Assembly (NCBI GenBank): GCA_004366205.1
Contig: SIRW01000090.1
Span: forward strand, 1-64,000
Direction: 5' to 3'
DNA: 64,000 nt
Source of the DNA: Actinomycetota bacterium
Lineage (GTDB): Bacteria; Actinomycetota; Acidimicrobiia; Acidimicrobiales; CADCSY01
Numbering within the stretch: position 1 is the stretch's first letter; every line of letters begins with the position of its first letter. The notes below the pieces were generated by a model that did no database searches, was not told the origin of the DNA, and worked only from the letters and a program-made list of their open reading frames with translations. This document shows positions 1 to 8,149 of the stretch, one piece after another. The position numbers and the translations under genes were made by a program.

Positions 1-2
1 AC

Positions 3-386
3 TTCGCCCGGCTCGGCGTGGGCGCCACGGGCTCGTGGATCGGTCAGCGCCATCAGGGCCGCGGCATCGGCACCGAGATGCGGGCCGCCATCCTCCACCT
101 GGCGTTCGCCGGCCTCGGGGCGCGGCGCTGCGAGAGCGGCTACCTCGACGGCAACGCCGCCTCGGCGGCCGTGTCCCGCAAGCTCGGCTACCGCGAGAAC
201 GGCGACCGCTGGCACGTGGTCGAGGGCGAGCCCCGGCGTGAGGTGCTGCTCGTGATCGAACGCGACGACTGGGAGGCGCGGCGCCGCGACGACATCGTCA
301 TCGAAGGGCTCGGGCCGTACCTCGAGCTGTTCGGGGTCGCGGCACCGGCGAGGCCTACGGCGCCGGTGGCGCCAGCGTCGACCTGA
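3..386 (+). CDS. GNAT family N-acetyltransferase, 5'-truncated by window edge
   Basis: The frame is open from base 3, so the true start lies upstream. The visible part holds the acetyl-CoA binding loop of the GNAT fold (GQRHQGRGIGTEMRAA), then the beta-5/alpha-4 region ending in SRKLGYRENG, the usual context for transfer from acetyl-CoA to a primary amine or protein N-terminus. The sequence resembles RimJ/RimL-like enzymes, but the substrate cannot be read from it. The stop at 384-386 overlaps the 3' end of the convergent HIT gene by about 30 bp. Confidence 0.8.
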   Translation, partial: FARLGVGATGSWIGQRHQGRGIGTEMRAAILHLAFAGLGARRCESGYLDGNAASAAVSRKLGYRENGDRWHVVEGEPRREVLLVIERDDWEARRRDDIVIEGLGPYLELFGVAAPARPTAPVAPAST

Positions 387-783
387 TGCGGCGCGCCACG
401 GCCGCCATGTGGGCCTCGTCGTCGTAGCGCTGTCGGGGCCAGAAGAACCCCCGCAGGCCGTCCTTCGGGCGTCGGGGGACGACGTGCACGTGCAAGTGCG
501 GGACGCTCTGGCTCACCCGGTTGTTCAACGCCACGAACGTGCCGGTCGCGCCGCACGCCGACTCCACGGCCGCGGCCAGGCGTTGCGCGGCGCCGAAGAA
601 CGGGGCGAGCTCGCCGGCCGGCAGGTCCAGGAGCGTCTCGTGGTGGGCGCGGGGCACCAGCAGGCTGTGGCCGGGGAACAGCGGGCGCGTGTCGAGGAAG
701 GCGAGGGCGCCGTCCTCGTCGAGCACTACGTGGGCGGGCTCGGTGCCCCCGACGATCCGGCAGAACACGCAGTCGTCGGCCAC
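355..783 (-). CDS. HIT family protein (histidine triad nucleotide hydrolase)
   Basis: About 142 aa. The histidine triad HLHVHVVPR sits in the C-terminal half and an N-terminal CVFC pair fits the zinc site of HinT-like proteins. The family cleaves nucleoside phosphoramidates, AppppA-type dinucleotides or AMP-lysine; the exact substrate is unknown. The ORF opens at TTG 822, but GTG at 783 gives the usual MADDCVFCRIVGG-like beginning and is preferred; GTG 789 is also possible. It is divergent from lgt and its 3' end overlaps the convergent GNAT gene. Confidence 0.88.
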   Translation of the reverse strand: MADDCVFCRIVGGTEPAHVVLDEDGALAFLDTRPLFPGHSLLVPRAHHETLLDLPAGELAPFFGAAQRLAAAVESACGATGTFVALNNRVSQSVPHLHVHVVPRRPKDGLRGFFWPRQRYDDEAHMAAVARRIRSTLAPPAP

Positions 784-835
784 CCGCACCCCCGATCCCG
801 GCGACGCGCCGGTCGGGTGCAATCATGGCAGCCGC

Positions 836-1720
836 GTGCTGGCCGCCATCCCCTACACGACGTTCCCCCAGATCGACCTGGGGTTCATCTCGCTGCGCAC
901 CTTCGGGGTGATGGTGGCGCTCGGCGTGCTGGCCGGCGCCACGATCGCCGCCCGCTGGGCCGAGCGCTGGGGCATCCCGTCCGACGAGATGATCCGGGTC
1001 GCGACCCGCATGGTGATCGTCGGGATCATCGCCTCGCGCCTCACGTGGGTGCTCACGCACTGGGACCGCATCGAGTCACCGATCGACGTCATCGCCGTGT
1101 GGGAGGGCGGCCTGCAGTTCACCGGCGGGTTCATCGGCGGCGTGCTGGCCGGCATCCCGACGTTCCGGAAGTGGGCCCAGCTCACCCGCTGGCGGATGCT
1201 CGACGGCATGGCGCTGGCCCTCACCGTCGGCCTCGCGATCGGCCGCATCGGCTGCTACTCGGTGGGCGAGCACCTCGGCGAGCCCACGTCGTTCTTCCTC
1301 GCGACACGCTACGACGGCGGCACGACCCGCGAGCCCGTGCAGCAGTGGCTGGGCCAGGCCATCCACAACACGTCGCTGTACGAGATCCTCCACCTCACGG
1401 TCCTTGCCGCCGTCCTCGTGGCGCTGATGCTGTGGCGGCGGGCGGTCCCCTCCACCGCCATGGGGGTGTTCCTCGTCTGGTACGGCGCCGCCCGCTTCGG
1501 CACCGACTTCCTGCGGGCGTTCGACCGCACTGCCCTCGGCCTCACCGGCGCCCAGTGGGCGATGATCGCCGTGTTCGCCGCCGGGGTGTGGGTGCTCACG
1601 CGGGTGCGACCCCGGCTCGCCCGGGTCGAGGCCGCGTCCTCGGCGCCCCTGAGCCCCGGCGCCGGTGAGGGTTCGGCATCCAGCGGCACCGGGAAGGACG
1701 AACAGGACACCACGCCGTAG
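836..1720 (+). CDS. lgt: Prolipoprotein diacylglyceryl transferase family protein
   Basis: 294 aa integral membrane protein that would transfer diacylglycerol from phosphatidylglycerol to the lipobox cysteine of prolipoproteins. Several hydrophobic helices are present, with [14 protein letters not shown] near residue 95 and the Lgt signature region [15 protein letters not shown] near residue 137. The histidine usual in the first motif (H-G-G-L) is Thr here and the second motif is divergent, so this may be an actinobacterial Lgt paralogue. GTG 836 is chosen because MrpA-independent upstream sequence (the long ORF from 521) only mirrors the HIT gene. The C-terminal 30 residues are a low-complexity tail. 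Confidence 0.82.
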   Translation: MLAAIPYTTFPQIDLGFISLRTFGVMVALGVLAGATIAARWAERWGIPSDEMIRVATRMVIVGIIASRLTWVLTHWDRIESPIDVIAVWEGGLQFTGGFIGGVLAGIPTFRKWAQLTRWRMLDGMALALTVGLAIGRIGCYSVGEHLGEPTSFFLATRYDGGTTREPVQQWLGQAIHNTSLYEILHLTVLAAVLVALMLWRRAVPSTAMGVFLVWYGAARFGTDFLRAFDRTALGLTGAQWAMIAVFAAGVWVLTRVRPRLARVEAASSAPLSPGAGEGSASSGTGKDEQDTTP

Positions 1721-1740
1721 ATCACCGGGAGGTGAGCGCC

Positions 1741-2250
1741 ATGGCGAAGGTCGCCTTCGTACTGGCCGACATGTTCGAGGACTCCGAGTTCCGGGTCCCC
1801 TACGACCGCATCCGTGAGGCCGGCCACGACGTCACCGTCGTGGGCATGGAGAGAGCCGAGGTCACCGGCAAGCAGGGGAAGGGGTCGTTCACGATCGAGG
1901 TCACGCCCGAGGAGGTCGACGCCGGCGACTTCGACGCCCTCGTGATCCCGGGTGGGTTCGCCCCCGACAAGCTGCGCACCCACGAGGGCATCGTCGGCTT
2001 CGTCGCCAAGTTCGGGGCCTCCAAGCCCATCGCCGCCATCTGCCACGCCGGTAGCCTGCTGATCGAGGCCCGGCTGGTTGACGGCAAGCGCATGACGTCG
2101 TGGGCGTCGATCCGCACCGACCTCGAGAACGCCGGCGCCACGTGGGTCGACGAGGAGGTCGTCGAGGACGGCAACCTCATCACCTCGCGCTCACCGAAGG
2201 ACCTCGACGCCTTCTGCGCCGCCATCCTCGCCCGCCTCGGACCGGCGTAG
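1741..2250 (+). CDS. DJ-1/PfpI family protein (deglycase/protease-like)
   Basis: 169 aa, the full length of a single-domain PfpI/YhbO-type protein. It has the nucleophile elbow AICHAG (Cys about residue 102) and the upstream GGFAPDKLR segment that carries the acidic partner. Family members act as glyoxalase III, protein/nucleotide deglycases or stress proteins; which one applies cannot be decided. ATG 1741 follows a good Shine-Dalgarno (GGGAGG, 1727-1732), so it is preferred over GTG 1732. It starts 20 bp after lgt and may be cotranscribed with it. Confidence 0.85.
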   Translation: MAKVAFVLADMFEDSEFRVPYDRIREAGHDVTVVGMERAEVTGKQGKGSFTIEVTPEEVDAGDFDALVIPGGFAPDKLRTHEGIVGFVAKFGASKPIAAICHAGSLLIEARLVDGKRMTSWASIRTDLENAGATWVDEEVVEDGNLITSRSPKDLDAFCAAILARLGPA

Positions 2251-2292
2251 CGCCGGCGGGCCGGGACACCCCCGCCACACCCCCCACCTCCC

Positions 2293-2346
2293 CCGTTCTG
2301 GGGGGCCCAGGTTCCACCCACGCGAAACCAGCGCCCCCCAGAACGG
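2293..2346. terminator. Long hairpin between convergent genes
   Basis: Perfect 14-bp inverted repeat (CCGTTCTGGGGGGC and its complement, 2293-2306 and 2333-2346) with a 26-nt loop, placed between the 3' ends of the DJ-1 gene and the convergent ABC permease. Position fits a bidirectional terminator, though neither side has a T tract. It could equally be a copy of a dispersed intergenic palindrome. Confidence 0.5.
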
Positions 2347-2387
2347 CGAGGGGGGGCGGGTGGGTGGGTGGCTGTGGGGTGGGTGGC

Positions 2388-3260
2388 TCAGGTGAGGTCG
2401 GGGGCGACGAGGCCGTGGCGGCGGCGGACGCGCCGTTCGGCCGTGGCGAACAGGGTGTCCACGACGATGCCGATGCCGAGGATCACCGTCATCGTGGCCA
2501 GCAGGCCGGGCGCGTCGGCGAGCTCGCGGTTGACCTGCAGGAGGAACCCGATCGACGGCTGACCGGCGATCACGACCAGGAGCTCGCCGGCCATGAGGCT
2601 GCGCCAGGCGAACGCCCACCCCTGCTTGAGCCCGCCGAGAAGGGCCGGCGTCGACGCGGGCAGCACCACGTGGCGGTAGGCCGCCCACCCGCGAGCGCCG
2701 AGCACCCGGCCGGCGCGCACCAGCAGCGGCGCAACGTGGTCGGCGCCCGAGATCAACCCGTTGGCGATCGCCGGCGCCGCGCCCAGGACGACGACGAACA
2801 GGATCGCCTGCTCGGACAGCTCGAACAGCAGGATGGCGAGGGGGAACCAGGCGATCGACGGCATGGTCAACACGCCGGTCACGAGCGACCCGACCGCCGC
2901 GCGGGCGAGCCGGACCCGCGCCACGACGCACCCGACCGCCACCCCGATCACCACCGCGAGGGCGAAGCCCACCGCCGCCCGGCGCAGGGTGATCGAGGTG
3001 GCCTGCAGCAGCGTGCCGTCCGCCGCGAGCCGAGCCAGCTCGCCGGCGACGGCAGCCGGGCCGGGCAGCACGTACTCGGGCTTCCACCCGGACCACACGA
3101 CGGCCTGCCACAGCGCGACCGCCAGCGCCGCGGCCGTCGCCTTGGGCCACGCCGCCGACCAGAGTCGCCGGGCGGCACCCGAACCGGTCGGGGGCGCCAG
3201 CTCGAGGGCGTCGAGCCCGGCGAGCTCCTCGCCCAGGCGCTCGGCGTCAGTCGTGGGCAT
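2388..3260 (-). CDS. ABC transporter permease, SsuC/TauC type
   Basis: 290 aa inner-membrane permease with about six helices and the BPD_transp_1 coupling signature in GAAPAIANGLISGADHV...RVLGARGWAAYRHVVLPAS (EAA loop, residues about 165-205). The family pairs with SsuB/TauB ATPases and SsuA/TauA-like binding proteins for import of alkanesulfonates, taurine, nitrate or similar small anions. Its start overlaps the ATPase gene by 14 nt. Lying divergent to the sulfate assimilation operon, it may bring in an organosulfur source; that is inference. Confidence 0.87.
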   Translation of the reverse strand: MPTTDAERLGEELAGLDALELAPPTGSGAARRLWSAAWPKATAAALAVALWQAVVWSGWKPEYVLPGPAAVAGELARLAADGTLLQATSITLRRAAVGFALAVVIGVAVGCVVARVRLARAAVGSLVTGVLTMPSIAWFPLAILLFELSEQAILFVVVLGAAPAIANGLISGADHVAPLLVRAGRVLGARGWAAYRHVVLPASTPALLGGLKQGWAFAWRSLMAGELLVVIAGQPSIGFLLQVNRELADAPGLLATMTVILGIGIVVDTLFATAERRVRRRHGLVAPDLT

Positions 3261-4077
3261 GGCGCCGCACCTCCGCCCGCAGCAGGTCGGTGACCTCGGC
3301 CGCCAGCTCGCCGACCTCGGGCGACTCGATCCGTCGGGGCCGCTCGATCGTGACGGGCAGGTCGGCGACGACCCGACCCGGCCGGCTGGACAGCACGACG
3401 ACGCGGTCGGCCAGGCGGGCTGCCTCGCGCACGTTGTGGGTGACGAACACGACCGTGAGGGCCCGGTCGCGCCACAACGACTCGAGCTCGTCGTGGAGCA
3501 GGTCGCGGGTCATGGCGTCGAGCGCTCCGAAGGGCTCGTCCATCAGCAGCAGGTCGGCGTCCTGGGCGAGGGCCCGGGCCAGCGCCGCCCGCTGGCGCAT
3601 GCCGCCCGACAGCTCGTGCGGCCGCTTGGCGGCGAAGCCCTCGAGGTGCACCATGCGCAGCAGGGCCCGGGCCCGCTCGCGGCGTTCGCGCCGCACCACG
3701 CCCCGCAACCGCAGGGCCAGCTCGACGTTGCGGGCGACGGTGAGCCACGGGAACAGCGCCGCCTCCTGGAACATGAGCGCAGCCCGGCTGCTGGTCGCCA
3801 CCCGGCCCCGCGTCGGGTGATCCAGGCCGGCGAGGAGGTGGAGCAGCGTCGTCTTGCCGCAGCCCGACGCCCCCACCACGCACACCAGGGCGCCCCGCCC
3901 GGCGGTGAGGTCGATCCCCTCGAGGGCGACCACGGCGTCCCGACCTCGGCCGTGGACCTTGGTCACGCCGGCGAGCACGAAGGCGGCGTCGCTCGGCTCG
4001 GGCCCTGCCGGTGCGCGCACGGCGACGGCCGGGCCGGCGACGACCGGCGCGACGGTGGGGCGGGGGGCAGGGGTCAT
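3247..4077 (-). CDS. ABC transporter ATP-binding protein, SsuB/TauB type
   Basis: 276 aa. Walker A GASGCGKTT (about residue 60), Q-loop in FQEAALFPWLTVARNV, signature LSGGMRQR, Walker B LLLMDEPFGALD and H-loop VTHNVREA are all intact. The FPWLTV segment after the Q-loop is typical of the nitrate/sulfonate/taurine ATPase subfamily. ATG 4077 is preferred because it overlaps the binding-protein stop (ATGA), leaving a 40-residue N-terminal extension rich in Pro/Ala. The 898-codon frame upstream of it is antisense shadow. Confidence 0.9.
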   Translation of the reverse strand: MTPAPRPTVAPVVAGPAVAVRAPAGPEPSDAAFVLAGVTKVHGRGRDAVVALEGIDLTAGRGALVCVVGASGCGKTTLLHLLAGLDHPTRGRVATSSRAALMFQEAALFPWLTVARNVELALRLRGVVRRERRERARALLRMVHLEGFAAKRPHELSGGMRQRAALARALAQDADLLLMDEPFGALDAMTRDLLHDELESLWRDRALTVVFVTHNVREAARLADRVVVLSSRPGRVVADLPVTIERPRRIESPEVGELAAEVTDLLRAEVRRHAHD

Positions 4078-5135
4078 GGGGACACCTCCGGGTGGCCGCG
4101 CGCCCGCAGGACGTCGTTCAGCAGGCGCAGGTCGTGGATGCCGGCCAGGTCGGCCGGCCGGAGCAGGTCGACGGCGACGGCGTGGGCCGCGGCCTCGTGC
4201 AGGGTGGGGGCGAGCGGGTCCCACGTGAACGTGAGCGTCGACCAGGCCCGGTCGATCACCGCCGGCGGCAGGGCCTTGGTCGTGATGCGCTCGATCTCCG
4301 ACCCGACCAGGCCGCGCGCCCCCTGCGGGTCGGCGGCGATCCGCTCGATCGCCGTCACCAGGCCCTCGATGAGGGCCCGGACCCGCTCGGGGTGGCTGCC
4401 CAGGACGGCGCGGCGTACCACCAGCTGGGTCGTCACGAAGCGGCCGCCCGCCCACAGGTCGCGCTCGTCGACGAGCACCTCGGCACCGGCCTCGAGCACT
4501 AGCCGCGACACCCAGGGCTCGGGCAGCCACGCGCCGTCGATGAGCCTCTGCCGGTAGGCGTCGAGGGCCTCGGCGCCGGGCAGCGGCCGGATCGAAACGT
4601 CGCCCCCACCGGCCCGGTCGGCGTCCAGGCCGTGGCCGGCGAGCCACCAGCGCAGCGCCACGTCCTGGGTGTTGCCGAGGGCGGGCGTGGCGAGGCTTCG
4701 GCCCCGGAGGTCGGCGGCACCGCGGATGCCTGGGCGCACGACGAGCGCGGCGCCGCCCGACGTCACGCCGGCGACCACCCGGACGGCGTCGCCACCTGAG
4801 CGGGCATAGGCGTTCACCGCCGGGTTGGGACCGACGAGCGCGGCGTCGATCGACCCGCTGAAGAGCGCCTCGACGACGGCCGGTCCGCTGGCGAACAGCA
4901 CCGGTTCGAGGCCGGCCCCCACCTCGCCGAGCCCCCGGGCCAGGTCGCCCTCGGCCAGCCCAACCAGGGCCGGCGCGTGCGTGAGGGTCGCGAAGTAGCC
5001 GATCCGCACGGTGTCGCCCCCAGCACCGGCCCGCGCCGCACCCCCGCAGGCCGGTGCCGTGCCGGCCACGATCGCCAGCGCCAGGAGCAGCCAGACCGGT
5101 GACGACGGCCTCGCTCGACGGGTGATTCGGTCCAC
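4074..5135 (-). CDS. ABC transporter substrate-binding lipoprotein (SsuA/NMT1-like)
   Basis: 353 aa from GTG 5135. A basic N-terminus, hydrophobic segment and APAC sequence look like a relaxed lipobox, so it is probably membrane-tethered outside the cell. The mature part starts with IGYFATLTHAPALVG, then ALFSGSIDAALVGPNPAVNAY, and GNTQDVALRWWLA, the pattern of SsuA/TauA/ThiY-like periplasmic-binding-protein-type-2 domains. It is first in the three-gene importer operon and is divergent from cysH. Ligand unknown; a sulfonate or sulfate ester is suggested only by the neighbourhood. Confidence 0.85.
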   Translation of the reverse strand: MDRITRRARPSSPVWLLLALAIVAGTAPACGGAARAGAGGDTVRIGYFATLTHAPALVGLAEGDLARGLGEVGAGLEPVLFASGPAVVEALFSGSIDAALVGPNPAVNAYARSGGDAVRVVAGVTSGGAALVVRPGIRGAADLRGRSLATPALGNTQDVALRWWLAGHGLDADRAGGGDVSIRPLPGAEALDAYRQRLIDGAWLPEPWVSRLVLEAGAEVLVDERDLWAGGRFVTTQLVVRRAVLGSHPERVRALIEGLVTAIERIAADPQGARGLVGSEIERITTKALPPAVIDRAWSTLTFTWDPLAPTLHEAAAHAVAVDLLRPADLAGIHDLRLLNDVLRARGHPEVSP

Positions 5136-5194
5136 TGGTTCCTCGGGTCGCTCGGGTCGGGACAGGGCAGGTCGGGACTGGGCAGCTCGATTCC

Positions 5195-5227
5195 TGTAAA
5201 ACTTGATCGAGAAAGTCAGGTTTTGCA
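5195..5227. promoter_or_regulatory. Inverted repeat in the divergent cysH / ABC importer intergenic region
   Basis: AAAACTTGA (5198-5206) and TCAGGTTTT (5216-5224) form an 8-of-9 matched inverted repeat with a 9-nt spacer; partial matches extend it to 5195-5227. It is one of the few A/T-rich spots in this 139-bp region, about 50 bp from the cysH start and 60 bp from the binding-protein start. A shared operator for a sulfur-responsive repressor or activator is a reasonable inference. Confidence 0.5.
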
Positions 5228-5274
5228 ACACTGCCCTTCGCCGCACCGCTCCGCAACCCGGAGGAACCCGATCC

Positions 5275-5949
5275 GTGACCAGCACCCGACCCACCGCCGC
5301 CGAGCTCGCCGAGGTGTCGGCCAGCTTCGAGACGGCGGATCCGGCCGCCATCGTCGCCTGGGCCGCCGGCCGCTTCGGCGAGGGCCTCGTCCTCACGTCG
5401 AGCTTCGAGGACGCCGTGCTGATCGACGTCGTCGCCCGCACGGCGCCCACCACCGAGGTCGTGCTGCTCGACACGCAGTACCACTTCGCCGAGACGCTCT
5501 GGTACGCCGAGGAGCTCCGGCGGCGCTACGGGCTGAACCTGCGCATCGTCGGACCCGCACCCGGCGTGGAGCCCGACAACCGCTGGCAGACCGACGTCGA
5601 GGGCTGCTGCGGCGTGCGCAAGGTCGAGCCGCTCGCCCGGGCGCTGGCCGGGAAGACCGCGTGGCTCACCGGCATCCGCCGGGCGGACGGGCCCACCCGG
5701 GCGACCGCTCCCATCGTCTCCTACGACATCGCCCGTGACGTCGTGAAGGTCAACCCGCTGGCAACGTGGACCGACGACGACCTGGCCACCTACGCCTTGG
5801 TGCACGACCTCCCCGCCCACCCCCTCACCGAACGGGGCTACCCGTCGATCGGCTGCTGGCCGTGCACCCGCCCGGTGGCCCCGGGTGAGGACCGGCGGGC
5901 GGGCCGCTGGGCCGGCCACGCCAAGACCGAGTGCGGGCTGCACACGTGA
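5275..5949 (+). CDS. cysH: Adenylylsulfate (APS) reductase, thioredoxin-dependent
   Basis: 224 aa. Reduces APS to sulfite and AMP. The PP-loop is in LTSSFEDAVLID; a CC pair (about 110-111) and CWPC (about 193-196) make the four-cysteine 4Fe-4S site that separates bacterial APS reductases from PAPS reductases, and ECGLHT at the C-terminus is the catalytic cysteine motif. GTG 5275 follows GGAGGA (5260-5265), whereas the ORF-track TTG at 5203 sits inside the palindrome. It is the first gene of the sulfate operon; no APS kinase is seen, which fits direct APS reduction. Confidence 0.93.
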   Translation: MTSTRPTAAELAEVSASFETADPAAIVAWAAGRFGEGLVLTSSFEDAVLIDVVARTAPTTEVVLLDTQYHFAETLWYAEELRRRYGLNLRIVGPAPGVEPDNRWQTDVEGCCGVRKVEPLARALAGKTAWLTGIRRADGPTRATAPIVSYDIARDVVKVNPLATWTDDDLATYALVHDLPAHPLTERGYPSIGCWPCTRPVAPGEDRRAGRWAGHAKTECGLHT

Positions 5950-6866
5950 GCGTCGTGAGCACCCCGACCAGCCGCCTCGGCCATCTCGACGCCCTCGAAG
6001 CCGAGGCCATCACGATCCTGCGCGAGGTCACGGCCGAGTGCGAGCGACCCGTCCTGCTCTTCTCCGGCGGCAAGGACTCCGCCGTGCTGCTGCACCTGGC
6101 CGCGAAGGCCTTCCGGCCCGGACCCCTGCCGTTCCCGGTGCTACACGTCGACACCGGCCACAACTTCCCGGAGGCCATCGAGTTCCGCGACCAGCGGGTC
6201 GCCGAGCTCGACGCCCGCCTCATCGTCGCCTCGGTGCAGGACTCGATCGAGCGCGGCCGGGTCCCCGACCCCGGCCCCACGGGCAGCCGCAACCGCCTCC
6301 AGAGCGTGACGCTGCTCGACGCCATCGCCGAGCACCGCGTCGACGCCGCCTTCGGAGGCGCCCGCCGCGACGAGGACCGGGCCCGGGCCAAGGAGCGGGT
6401 GCTCAGCTTCCGGGACGCCTTCGGGGGGTGGGACCCCCGCAACCAGCGCCCCGAGCCCTGGGGCGTGCTCAACGGGCGGGTCCGCCCCGGCGAGCACCTG
6501 CGGGCGTTCCCCATCTCGAACTGGACCGAGCTCGACGTGTGGCGCTACGTCGAGCGCGAGCGGATCGAGCTGCCGTCGCTCTACTTCCGGCACCGGCGCG
6601 AGGTGGTCGAGCGCGACGGGATGCTGCTCGCCACGGGCGGACCGGTCGTGGTCCGGCCCGGCGAGGTGCCGTTCGTCGAGACCGTGCGGTACCGCACGGT
6701 CGGCGACATGAGCTGCACCGGCGCCGTGCCCTCCGCGGCCGCCACCGTCGCCGAGGTGATCGCCGAGACCGTCGCCAGCCGCGTCAGCGAGCGGGGCGCC
6801 ACCCGCGCCGACGACGCCGTGAGCGACGCCGCCATGGAGGACCGCAAGCGGGAGGGCTACTTCTGA
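5946..6866 (+). CDS. cysD: Sulfate adenylyltransferase subunit 2
   Basis: 306 aa. Forms ATP sulfurylase with CysN, making APS from sulfate and ATP. It shows the PP-loop SGGKDSAVLLH near residue 39, HVDTGHNFPE, FGGARRDEDRARAKER and the C-terminal DRKREGYF end typical of CysD. GTG 5946 overlaps the cysH stop (GTGA), so translational coupling is likely; the GTG at 5931 would lengthen it inside cysH. It abuts cysN with a TGATG overlap. Confidence 0.94.
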   Translation: MSVVSTPTSRLGHLDALEAEAITILREVTAECERPVLLFSGGKDSAVLLHLAAKAFRPGPLPFPVLHVDTGHNFPEAIEFRDQRVAELDARLIVASVQDSIERGRVPDPGPTGSRNRLQSVTLLDAIAEHRVDAAFGGARRDEDRARAKERVLSFRDAFGGWDPRNQRPEPWGVLNGRVRPGEHLRAFPISNWTELDVWRYVERERIELPSLYFRHRREVVERDGMLLATGGPVVVRPGEVPFVETVRYRTVGDMSCTGAVPSAAATVAEVIAETVASRVSERGATRADDAVSDAAMEDRKREGYF

Positions 6867-8149
6867 TGACGATCACCGAGCCGGCACGCCCGGCCGTCGA
6901 CACGGCCGAGCGCACGCCGCTGCGGGTGGCGACCTGCGGGTCGGTGGACGACGGGAAGTCGACGCTGATCGGCCGGTTGCTGCACGACACCGGCGCCGTG
7001 CTCGACGACCAGCTCGCCGCCGTCGCGCGGGCCAGCGCCCGCCGGGGCGACCACCGCACCGACCTGGCGCTGCTCACCGACGGCCTGCGGGCCGAGCGCG
7101 AGCAGGGCATCACCATCGACGTGGCGTGGCGCTACTTCTCCACGCCGGCCCGCTCGTTCATCCTCGTCGACACGCCGGGGCACGCCCAGTACACCCGCAA
7201 CACCGTGACGGGCCTGTCGGCCGCCGACGTGGCCGTGGTGCTCGTCGACGCCCGCCACGGTGCGTCGCCCCAGACCCGCCGCCACGTGGCCGTTGCCGGG
7301 CTGCTGGCGCTCGATCACCTCGTCGTCGCCGTGAACAAGATGGACCTGGTCGGGTGGTCGGAGGAGGTCTTCCGGGTGGTCGCCAAGGACCTGGCCGACC
7401 ACGCCTCCCGGCTCGAGCGCCCCCTCCCCGTCACCTGCGTGCCGGTGTCGGCCCTGCACGGCGACAACGTGGTCGACCGCTCGCCCGCCGCCGGCTGGTA
7501 CGGCGGCCCTGCCCTCCTGGAGCTGCTGGAGGCGCTCGAGCCCGGGGCGGGCGCCGTGGAGGTCGGTGCCCGGCTGCCCGTGCAGTGGGTGATCCGCACG
7601 GGCAGCGAGCGGGCCTACGCCGGCCAGCTGGCGGGCGGGCCGCTGCACCCGGGCGACCGGGTCGTGGTCCTGCCCGCGGGGACCGAGACGACGGTGACGG
7701 CGGTCGAGCTCGGCGGCGCACCGCTCGCCCGCGCCGTGCCGGGCCAGGCGGTGGCCGTCCGGCTCGCCGACGCCGTCGACGCCGGCCGGGGCGACACCAT
7801 CGCCGTCACCGCCGGCCGGCCGCCCGCGCCCACGGCGACCTTCGACGCGGACGTGTGCTGGATGGGCGACCGGCCGCTGGGCCCGACCAGCCGCTGGCTG
7901 GTCAAGCACGGCACCCGGACCACCCGGGCGATCGCCGAGTCGGTGCTGCACCGCCTCGACGTCGACGCGCTCACCCCCGAGGCCGGCGCCGCCCTCGAGC
8001 GCAACGACCTCGGCCGGGTGCGGTTCCGCACCGCCGACCCGCTCGTCGCCGACCCCTACGAGCTCAGCCCCGCGACCGGGCGGTTCGTCGTGATCGACGA
8101 GGTCGACAACGCCACGGCCGGTGCCGGACTGTTGCGGGGTGTGCGGTGA
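6866..8149 (+). CDS. cysN: Sulfate adenylyltransferase subunit 1 (GTPase)
   Basis: 427 aa EF-Tu-like GTPase that drives APS synthesis by CysD. G1 GSVDDGKST (about residue 24), switch II DTPGHAQYTRN and G4 NKMD are intact, followed by two beta-barrel domains. The length matches CysN alone: the C-terminal APS kinase (CysC) fusion of many actinobacterial homologues is missing. ATG 6866 overlaps the cysD stop by one base. Confidence 0.93.
   Translation: MTITEPARPAVDTAERTPLRVATCGSVDDGKSTLIGRLLHDTGAVLDDQLAAVARASARRGDHRTDLALLTDGLRAEREQGITIDVAWRYFSTPARSFILVDTPGHAQYTRNTVTGLSAADVAVVLVDARHGASPQTRRHVAVAGLLALDHLVVAVNKMDLVGWSEEVFRVVAKDLADHASRLERPLPVTCVPVSALHGDNVVDRSPAAGWYGGPALLELLEALEPGAGAVEVGARLPVQWVIRTGSERAYAGQLAGGPLHPGDRVVVLPAGTETTVTAVELGGAPLARAVPGQAVAVRLADAVDAGRGDTIAVTAGRPPAPTATFDADVCWMGDRPLGPTSRWLVKHGTRTTRAIAESVLHRLDVDALTPEAGAALERNDLGRVRFRTADPLVADPYELSPATGRFVVIDEVDNATAGAGLLRGVR

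Noticed and set aside
3247-5943. 898-codon minus-strand ORF
   Set aside because: Only its last 276 codons are the ABC ATPase; the rest is antisense to the binding-protein and cysH genes in another frame, with Arg/Pro/Gly-rich shadow composition.
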